NCBI GenBank assembly: GCA_002403415.1 | Contig: DHHS01000069.1 | Span: forward strand, 1-10,730 | Source of the DNA: Sphingomonas sp. UBA4766 | GTDB taxonomy: Bacteria > Pseudomonadota > Alphaproteobacteria > Sphingomonadales > Sphingomonadaceae | Direction: 5' to 3' | DNA length: 10,730 bases | Part shown: positions 6,070-10,730 of the stretch, one piece after another | Numbering within the stretch: the first letter of the stretch is position 1 | Layout: every line of letters begins with the position of its first letter | Program-made: the position numbers and the translations under genes | Notes under the pieces: model-generated | Seen by the model: the letters and a program-made list of their open reading frames with translations, nothing else | The model's database searches: none | Told to the model about the DNA's origin: nothing

Positions 6070-6504
6070 TCAGCCTTGCTTGGTCAGTGCGTCGCGAATT
6101 TCGCGCAGCAAGGTGATGTCGGCGGCTTCGGGTGCCGGTTCTGCTGCTACCTCGGCGGGCTTGGCGGTCATGCGGTTGATCGAGCGCACCATCAAAAAGA
6201 TGATGAAGGCGATGATGACGAAATTTACCGCCTGCGTCACAAACGCGCCCCAGCCGAGCAGGGGAACCCCCGCCGCCTTCAGCGCGGCATAATCGCTCGA
6301 CCCGGCAAGCTTTTCGGGCACCGCGCCCATCACGATGAAATAGCTTGAAAAGTCCAGCCCGCCAAAAATCTTGCCAATCACGGGCATGATGATGTCATCG
6401 GTCAGCGAGGTAACGATCTTCCCGAACGCTGCACCAATAATCACCGCGACCGCCAGTTCCATGACATTGCCGCGCGCGATAAACTCCCTAAATTCCTTCA
6501 GCAT
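6070..6504 (-). CDS. mscL: Large-conductance mechanosensitive channel MscL
   Basis: This inner-membrane channel opens under membrane tension and releases small solutes during hypo-osmotic shock. The 144-residue length is normal. The N-terminal helix MLKEFREFIARGNVMELAVAV leads into the pore-lining TM1 (about 14-44, with the Gly/Ala-rich VIIGAAFGKIVTSL). TM2 is about 86-110 (AFVTQAVNFVIIAFIIFLMV), and the C-terminal bundle helix is LLREIRDAL (132-140). The start at 6504 is chosen over the upstream frame because GGGAG lies six bases before it and the family begins with M-x-K-E-F. The gene converges on the Rrf2 gene with only six bases between the stops and diverges from the lemA gene. Confidence 0.96.
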   Translation of the reverse strand: MLKEFREFIARGNVMELAVAVIIGAAFGKIVTSLTDDIIMPVIGKIFGGLDFSSYFIVMGAVPEKLAGSSDYAALKAAGVPLLGWGAFVTQAVNFVIIAFIIFLMVRSINRMTAKPAEVAAEPAPEAADITLLREIRDALTKQG

Positions 6505-6618
6505 GCTGTGCTCCCTTTGTCGCAGTCTGATTTGGCTTGGGGCCAAAGGCTGGCGCGGCTAGGGTCAATTGGCAAGCAGTGGTTGCGGATTTTGTGAGGG
6601 GCTTGGGAGGATATTTCG

Positions 6619-7200
6619 ATGAACAATGGCATTCGTTTCGGGGCAATTGCGGCGGCCGTGCTGCTGTCGGGTTGCGGGCTGAACAGCATCCCAACCGCCG
6701 ATGAGGAAGTGAAGGCGCGCTGGGCGGACGTCGAAAATTATTATCAACGCCGCGCCGACCTGATCCCTAATCTGGTCGCGACGGTGAAGGCATCCGGCGC
6801 GCAGGAAAAGGACATTCTGGTGCAGGTCACGCAGGCGCGTGCTGCGGCCAATACCATCCGCGTCACGTCGGAGGATTTGAGCGACCCGGCCAAGCTGGCA
6901 CAGTTCGATCGCGCGCAAAGTTCGCTCGGCTTCTCGCTCCAAAAGTTGCAAGAGGCCTATCCTGACCTCAAGAGTCAGGCAAATTTCACCACCTTGCTCG
7001 GCCAGCTTGAGGGGACGGAAAACCGCATCACCATCGCCCGGCGTGATTACAACGCATCGGTGCAGAAATATAATACCACGATCCGCACCTTCCCGGCGGC
7101 GATCACGGCGAGCATCGTTTATGGGGCCAAGCCAAAGGCGCCGTTCGCCGCGACCACGCCGGGGGCAGAGGCCGCGCCAAAGGTTGACTTCGGCAATTGA
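6619..7200 (+). CDS. LemA family lipoprotein
   Basis: The 193-residue product starts with a lipoprotein signal peptide and lipobox LSGC (lipid-anchored Cys19). It has the LemA core: EEVKARWADVENYYQRRADLIPNLVATVK (29-57), the coiled helical hairpin (about 60-125), and the signature YNTTIRTFP (151-159). LemA proteins are envelope-associated, mostly helical and of unresolved function, and are often encoded next to TPM-domain genes, as here. GGGAGG lies eight bases before the ATG. It is the first gene of a four-gene plus-strand operon; its stop overlaps the next start by 3 bases. The C-terminal 25 residues are Ala/Pro-rich and probably disordered. Confidence 0.95.
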   Translation: MNNGIRFGAIAAAVLLSGCGLNSIPTADEEVKARWADVENYYQRRADLIPNLVATVKASGAQEKDILVQVTQARAAANTIRVTSEDLSDPAKLAQFDRAQSSLGFSLQKLQEAYPDLKSQANFTTLLGQLEGTENRITIARRDYNASVQKYNTTIRTFPAAITASIVYGAKPKAPFAATTPGAEAAPKVDFGN

Positions 7201-8099
7201 GCCGCGTCCTATCCCTGTTCGCGGCGCTGCTGATCCTCATCGGTGGCGCCGCTGCTCCGGCACAGACTTTCCCGGAATTTACCGGGTTGGTCGTCGACGC
7301 GGCCAATGTCTTGCCGCCAGAGACCGAAGCCGAACTGACCGCCAAGCTCGAAGGCTTGCAAAAGGACACCGGGCGGCAATTGGTGGTCGCGACGATCCCC
7401 GATCTTCAGGGCTATCCGCTGGAGGATTATGGCTATCGGCTGGGCCGCGCCTGGGCTGTCGGGCTGAAGGATGTGAACAATGGCGCGATCCTGTTCATTG
7501 CGCCCAATGAGCCTAAGGGAAGGCGCGGCCCGCGAATCGAAGTCGGCTACGGCCTTGAGCCCTATCTGACCGATGCCTTTTCATCGCAGGTTGCGCGCGA
7601 GATTATGGTGCCGCGCCTGCGCGCGGGCGACGTGCCCGGCGCAATGACGGCGGGCACCGACGCGCTGATCGAACAGCTTCGCGCCAATCCCGATGAGGCA
7701 AAGGCCCGCACCGATGCGGCGATCAAGGAATTTGACCGCACCCACAAAAAGCGCCGGTCGGGCAATAGCGCGATCGGGATCGGGGCGGGCGTGATCTTCT
7801 GGCTGCTGGTGGTGGTGTTCATCGCGCTGGCCGCCGGGCGCAGGCGCTCCGGTCGGATTTACCGTGCCCGTGATCGCGACAGTGATTGGGGCAGCGTCGC
7901 GCTGTGGACCGCGCTCGAAATCGCGCAGGCAGCGGCGGAGAGCAACCGCCGTTCGGGATCGTCGGGCTGGGGTAGCGGTGGCGGTGGCTCCGGCTGGGGC
8001 GGCGGCGGGGGCGGCAGCGACGGGAGCTGGGGTGGCGGCGGCTTTACCGGCGGCGGTGGCGGGTCATTTGGGGGCGGCGGCGCCTCGGGAGATTGGTGA
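7197..8099 (+). CDS. TPM-domain (YgcG-type) membrane protein with glycine-rich tail
   Basis: The 300-residue protein has a signal peptide (residues 1-22, cleavage after AQ or nearby) and a TPM domain (about 25-165) containing PEFTGLVVDAANVLPPETEAELTAKLE, RQLVVATIPDLQG and the GPRIEVGYGLE-PYLTD stretch. A transmembrane segment follows at about 192-214, then a basic stretch and a tail of Gly, Ser and Trp repeats (253-300). Such tails are typical of YgcG-like proteins and presumably form a flexible anchor or assembly region. The start is a TTG that overlaps the lemA stop (TTGA); no ATG or GTG lies nearby and the signal peptide begins at once, so translational coupling to lemA is likely. The TPM domain was once linked to phosphatase activity; biochemical function in this case is unknown. 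Confidence 0.93.
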   Translation: MSRVLSLFAALLILIGGAAAPAQTFPEFTGLVVDAANVLPPETEAELTAKLEGLQKDTGRQLVVATIPDLQGYPLEDYGYRLGRAWAVGLKDVNNGAILFIAPNEPKGRRGPRIEVGYGLEPYLTDAFSSQVAREIMVPRLRAGDVPGAMTAGTDALIEQLRANPDEAKARTDAAIKEFDRTHKKRRSGNSAIGIGAGVIFWLLVVVFIALAAGRRRSGRIYRARDRDSDWGSVALWTALEIAQAAAESNRRSGSSGWGSGGGGSGWGGGGGGSDGSWGGGGFTGGGGGSFGGGGASGDW

Positions 8100-8755
8100 T
8101 GCGGCTCAGCGCGGCAGAGCATAAGGCGGTGAGCGAAGCGGTCGCGGCGGCGGAAGCCGAGACCGATGGCGAAATCGTCACCATGATCGCGCCCGTGTCC
8201 GATGCTTACCGCGATGTGCCGCCGCAATATGGCTTGCTCGCGGCGTTGCTGGTGCCCGCGCTCGTCGCGATTGATCCCGCGTTCCTGCCCTTTACCAGCG
8301 ATGGTTGGGCCGCGCCCGATGAGCGGCTGGTGCTGCTGGGCGTCATGGTTTTGCAGGTGATCGCGTTTCTGACCGTGCGCTATGCACTCGCGCGGCAATC
8401 GTGGCGGTTGTGGCTGACGCCCAAAGCGACCAAGCGGCGGCGGGTGCGCGCGCGCGCGATCGAGCTGTTTCGGGTGGCGGCTGAACAGCGCACCGCCAAG
8501 CGGGTCGGCGTGCTGCTGTATCTGTCGATGGGCGAGAGGATGGCGGAAATTGTCGCCGACGCCGCCATCCATCCCAAGGTGCCGCCCGAACGCTGGGGTG
8601 ACGCGATGGCGGCGCTGATCAGCGAAGTCCATGACGGCCGCACCGGCGCGGGGATGGCGGCGGCGGTCAGCGCGATCGGGGCGATCATTGCCGAACATTT
8701 CCCCAAAACCGACGCCGATACTAACGAGCTTCCCGACCGGCTGATCGAGCTATGA
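8099..8755 (+). CDS. Second TPM-like membrane protein
   Basis: The 218-residue product carries a TPM-like sequence interrupted by two membrane helices. Residues 1-30 include AVAAAEAETDGEIVTMI, resembling the start of TPM domains. Hydrophobic segments lie at about 44-65 and 76-97. The remainder resembles the second half of a TPM domain (RVGVLLYLSMGERMAEIVADAAIHPKVPPERW and AALISEVHDGR). It may pair with the first TPM protein in the same complex. The start at 8099 is preferred: GGGAG ends seven bases before the ATG, which overlaps the previous stop codon (TGATG). Its stop overlaps the next start in ATGA. Cellular role is not known. Confidence 0.82.
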   Translation: MRLSAAEHKAVSEAVAAAEAETDGEIVTMIAPVSDAYRDVPPQYGLLAALLVPALVAIDPAFLPFTSDGWAAPDERLVLLGVMVLQVIAFLTVRYALARQSWRLWLTPKATKRRRVRARAIELFRVAAEQRTAKRVGVLLYLSMGERMAEIVADAAIHPKVPPERWGDAMAALISEVHDGRTGAGMAAAVSAIGAIIAEHFPKTDADTNELPDRLIEL

Positions 8756-9267
8756 GCGCGACCACCGTCTGGCAGGGTCGCTTCATGGCGATGAAGGTCG
8801 ATGGCCGCTGGGAATATGCGGCGCGCGCCCGCGGGATTGGCGCGGCGGTTATACTGGCGATTGATGGCGATGCGGTGCTGCTGGTCGAGCAATACCGGGT
8901 GCCTGTGGGCGCGCGGTGTCTGGAACTGCCCGCCGGCCTGGTCGGCGATGAGGCGGCAGGCGAGGGGGCAGAGCGCGCCGCCGCGCGCGAGCTGGAGGAG
9001 GAAACCGGTTACCGCGCCGCGCGGATCGAAACAGTGGGCGTCTTCTATTCCTCCCCCGGCATGGTCAGCGAATCCTTTACGCTGGTGCGCGCGACCGAGC
9101 TGACGCGCGTGGGCGCGGGCGGCGGGGTGGCAGATGAGGACATCACTGTCCACCGCGTGGCCCTGAACGAGATAAGCGCGTTTGTCGCGGCCCGGCGCGC
9201 CGAAGGGGTGGCGATTGATGTGAAGCTACTCATGCTGTTGGGGCCGATGCTGCTGGACGGCCGTTGA
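8752..9267 (+). CDS. Nudix hydrolase, ADP-ribose pyrophosphatase-like
   Basis: The 171-residue protein has a complete Nudix box at residues 65-87 (G-x5-E-x7-REL-x-EE-x-GY). The two Glu residues in REL-EEET and the earlier Glu71 fit the metal-binding set that hydrolyses nucleoside diphosphates linked to another group. The downstream SPGMVSESF (101-109) and the upstream VEQYRVPVG and LELPAGL are typical of ADP-ribose and NDP-sugar pyrophosphatases, so that is the likely class; substrate is unproven. The start at 8752 gives an ATGA overlap with the preceding stop. It is the last gene of the LemA-TPM operon, and this placement may be operonic convenience or link to nucleotide-sugar or ADP-ribose turnover near the envelope. 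Confidence 0.9.
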   Translation: MSATTVWQGRFMAMKVDGRWEYAARARGIGAAVILAIDGDAVLLVEQYRVPVGARCLELPAGLVGDEAAGEGAERAAARELEEETGYRAARIETVGVFYSSPGMVSESFTLVRATELTRVGAGGGVADEDITVHRVALNEISAFVAARRAEGVAIDVKLLMLLGPMLLDGR

Positions 9268-9286
9268 TGGCGGCGGTGCTTTGCGG

Positions 9287-9303
9287 AAAACCGGGGGTTT
9301 TTT
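9287..9303 (+). terminator. Possible terminator of the LemA-TPM-Nudix operon
   Basis: AAAACC, a GGG loop and GGTTTT followed by extra T residues form a short hairpin with a T run, 19 bases after the Nudix stop. The stem is only about 6 bp with a 3-base loop, so activity is plausible but not certain. Confidence 0.4.
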
Positions 9304-9398
9304 CGTATTCTTGCGTCGGCGAACCGATGAAAACGGAGCGTTTGTGCCGCAGTCAATGAATGGCTTGTGGTGCTGCGCAGCGTAATGGTATAGTCGCG

Positions 9399-9425
9399 TT
9401 GCGCGTGAGCGCGCGTGATTATGCT
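9399..9425 (+). promoter_or_regulatory. Candidate promoter for the cytochrome b/molybdoenzyme operon
   Basis: TTGCGC (9399-9404) and TATGCT (9420-9425) are spaced by 15 bases, slightly short but acceptable. AGAGGG at 9426-9431 would be the ribosome binding site for the ATG at 9437, giving a very short leader. Evidence is limited to these hexamers. Confidence 0.35.
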
Positions 9426-9436
9426 AGAGGGACACA

Positions 9437-10222
9437 ATGGACGCAGCGATCGACCCAACCGCACCGCAGGCGCCTCACCCCGATCCGGCGGTGCCGTCGG
9501 CACCGACGCCCGCCGCGACACCGTCAGCACGCTATATCTACAAACATTTGTTCACCACCCGGCTGTGGCATTGGATCAATGCGATCACAATTTTCATCAT
9601 GATCGGCTCTGGCCTCGGCATTTTGAATGCGCATCCTCATCTTTATTGGGGGGTGCATGGCGCGCAGCCGGACACACCCTGGCTCGAATTGCCGCATTGG
9701 CCGAATTGGGTCACGATCCCCGCGAGCTATAATTTGTCCCTGTCGCGGCGCTGGCATTTGTTTTTTGCGCTGGTGCTCGCCTTCGGGCTGCTTGGCTTCA
9801 TGATTTCCAGCCTGGTCAATCGTCATTTTCAAAAGCAGCTGACGATCCGTCCCGCCGAAGTAACGCCATCGCATCTATGGTTCGATATCAAGGAACATCT
9901 GGCGCTGCGCTTCCACGACCCCAAAAATCCAGCCGCGTTCAATGTGTTGCAGAAGATTGCCTATGCCGCGTTAATTTTTGTTCTGCTGCCGCTGGTGATC
10001 TTTTCGGGGCTGGGCATGTCGCCGGGCATCAATGCAAGCTGGCCGTGGATTCTGGAGCTGTTCGGCGGGCGCGCTTCGGCCCGGTCGATCCATTTTCTGG
10101 CGATGTGCGGGATCATCGGGTTCGTGGTTGTCCATCTGGCGCTGGTGATATTGGCGGGACCGATCCGCGAAGTCGGATCGATGATTACCGGTTACTGGAA
10201 AGTTCCTGAGGAGGATCATTAA
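9437..10222 (+). CDS. Cytochrome b domain protein (b-type, four transmembrane helices)
   Basis: This 261-residue protein has a Pro/Ala-rich N-terminal segment (1-31) and then four hydrophobic helices near 46-63, 106-126, 174-193 and 217-240. Histidines at 45 (RLWHWIN), 107 (RRWHLFF), 219 (RSIHFLA) and 233 (VVVHLAL) are placed to ligate two b-type haems, as in the cytochrome b561/Ni-Fe hydrogenase cytochrome b family. Loop 64-104 is Trp/Pro-rich. The downstream gene encodes a molybdopterin protein and starts in an overlap (TAATG), which suggests this cytochrome passes electrons between the membrane and that enzyme. AGAGGG precedes the start. A stand-alone b561 for another partner is the alternative, but adjacency favours the pair. 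Confidence 0.9.
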   Translation: MDAAIDPTAPQAPHPDPAVPSAPTPAATPSARYIYKHLFTTRLWHWINAITIFIMIGSGLGILNAHPHLYWGVHGAQPDTPWLELPHWPNWVTIPASYNLSLSRRWHLFFALVLAFGLLGFMISSLVNRHFQKQLTIRPAEVTPSHLWFDIKEHLALRFHDPKNPAAFNVLQKIAYAALIFVLLPLVIFSGLGMSPGINASWPWILELFGGRASARSIHFLAMCGIIGFVVVHLALVILAGPIREVGSMITGYWKVPEEDH

Positions 10223-10730
10223 TGTCTGAGATCATCACACGGCGCGCCTTGCTTGCCGGGGCCGGGGCGGGGGCAGGATTGCTTCTGTCCGGTTGTGACC
10301 AGATTATTCATGACCCCAAGGTCTTGAAATATATCTACAAGGAAAATGAAGCGAATTATTATCTACAGCGCGGGCTGTCGAGCTATGCCTCGCTCGCACC
10401 CGAATATCGTCCCGATCAAATGTCGCCAGTATTTCGCGCCAATGGCTCGATCAATCCTGGAACGCCCGAATATAGTGCGTGGGTTGCGGACAAATTCGCG
10501 AGCTATCGGTTGAAAATCTACGGGATGGTCAACAAACCGCAAAGCTTGTCACTCGCGCAGATCAAATCAATGCCCGCGCGCACGCAAATTACCAAGCATG
10601 ATTGCGTTGAGGGCTGGACTGCAGTGGGTCAATGGCACGGGCCGACGGTCGGTTCCTTATTGAAGCTTGCCGACCTTCAGTCAAAGGCGAAGTATATCGT
10701 CTTTCACTGCGCCGATCATTACCGCGGTGC
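10222..10730 (+). CDS. Sulfite-oxidase-fold molybdopterin oxidoreductase, N-terminal part (runs off the right edge)
   Basis: The visible 169 residues begin with a signal containing TRRALLAGAGAGAG and a lipobox LSGC (Cys25), that is a twin-arginine-type motif with a lipoprotein Cys. Residues about 85-169 are the beginning of the oxidoreductase molybdopterin-binding domain: RLKIYGMVNKPQSLSLAQI, then KHDCVEGWTAVGQWHG with Cys128 as the expected molybdenum thiolate ligand, then VFHCADHYRG. This is the family that includes MsrP/YedY and sulfite oxidase-like enzymes; the substrate is not determined. AGGAGG (about 10209-10214) precedes the ATG, which overlaps the stop of the cytochrome b gene. The export signal would place the enzyme outside the cytoplasmic membrane next to the cytochrome. 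The rest of the gene is outside the window. Confidence 0.88.
   Translation, partial: MSEIITRRALLAGAGAGAGLLLSGCDQIIHDPKVLKYIYKENEANYYLQRGLSSYASLAPEYRPDQMSPVFRANGSINPGTPEYSAWVADKFASYRLKIYGMVNKPQSLSLAQIKSMPARTQITKHDCVEGWTAVGQWHGPTVGSLLKLADLQSKAKYIVFHCADHYRG

Noticed and set aside
7953..8096. GGC/GGT-rich stretch as a repeat array
   Set aside because: It stays in frame as the glycine-rich tail of the TPM protein and has no fixed repeat unit.
7859..8698. 279-codon minus-strand proline/histidine-rich frame
   Set aside because: The proline run is the antisense of the glycine-rich tail and the rest is antisense to the second TPM gene.
1..10730. CRISPR array, insertion sequence, tRNA genes, toxin-antitoxin pair or prophage signs
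   Set aside because: No regularly spaced repeats, transposase or integrase motifs, tRNA cloverleaf other than the tmRNA acceptor, or small paired genes of that kind were seen.

Overview
The window looks like chromosomal DNA of a GC-rich alphaproteobacterium, most probably a sphingomonad (Sphingomonas or a close relative). The strongest clue is a circularly permuted, two-piece tmRNA gene on the minus strand, with a tag reading frame encoding ANDNEALAIAA. The protein families (Rrf2, MscL, LemA/TPM, DUF1223 lipoprotein, DbpA-type helicase) fit that assignment. No insertion sequence, integrase, CRISPR array or rRNA/tRNA cluster was seen. It reads as ordinary core genome with some accessory metabolism.

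Layout, left to right. (1) The 5' portion of a methyl-accepting chemotaxis-type receptor runs off the left edge on the minus strand (1-504). A 443-base gap without a gene follows. (2) A DUF1223 thioredoxin-like lipoprotein gene (+) converges on a DEAD-box RNA helicase gene with a DbpA-type RNA-binding domain (-); a 12-bp-stem hairpin lies between them. (3) A crotonase-superfamily enoyl-CoA hydratase (-) is divergent from a TetR regulator (+). A 30-bp imperfect palindrome between them is a good candidate operator. (4) The minus-strand ssrA (tmRNA) gene fills what would otherwise be an empty 425-base gap. It is divergent from an Rrf2-type, probably Fe-S, regulator, which in turn converges on mscL with only 6 bases between the stop codons. 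(5) A tightly overlapping plus-strand operon follows: LemA lipoprotein, TPM-domain membrane protein with a glycine-rich tail (TTG start), a second small TPM-like membrane protein, and a Nudix ADP-ribose pyrophosphatase-like hydrolase. A short GC/T-run hairpin follows the last gene. (6) A new plus-strand transcription unit encodes a four-helix b-type cytochrome and the N-terminal 169 residues of a sulfite-oxidase-fold molybdopterin oxidoreductase that runs off the right edge.

Functional reading. The enoyl-CoA hydratase/TetR pair probably forms a ligand-responsive acyl-CoA module. The LemA-TPM-TPM-Nudix genes overlap by 1-4 bases and should be translationally coupled; the LemA/TPM pairing is a known envelope-associated association of unresolved function. 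The cytochrome b and the molybdoenzyme resemble a membrane electron-transfer pair, with the cytochrome linking the quinone pool or another carrier to an exported molybdenum centre. I found no clear candidate for a wholly new defence or mobile system. The most noteworthy elements are the two-piece tmRNA with its non-canonical T-loop and the palindrome at the TetR/enoyl-CoA hydratase junction.
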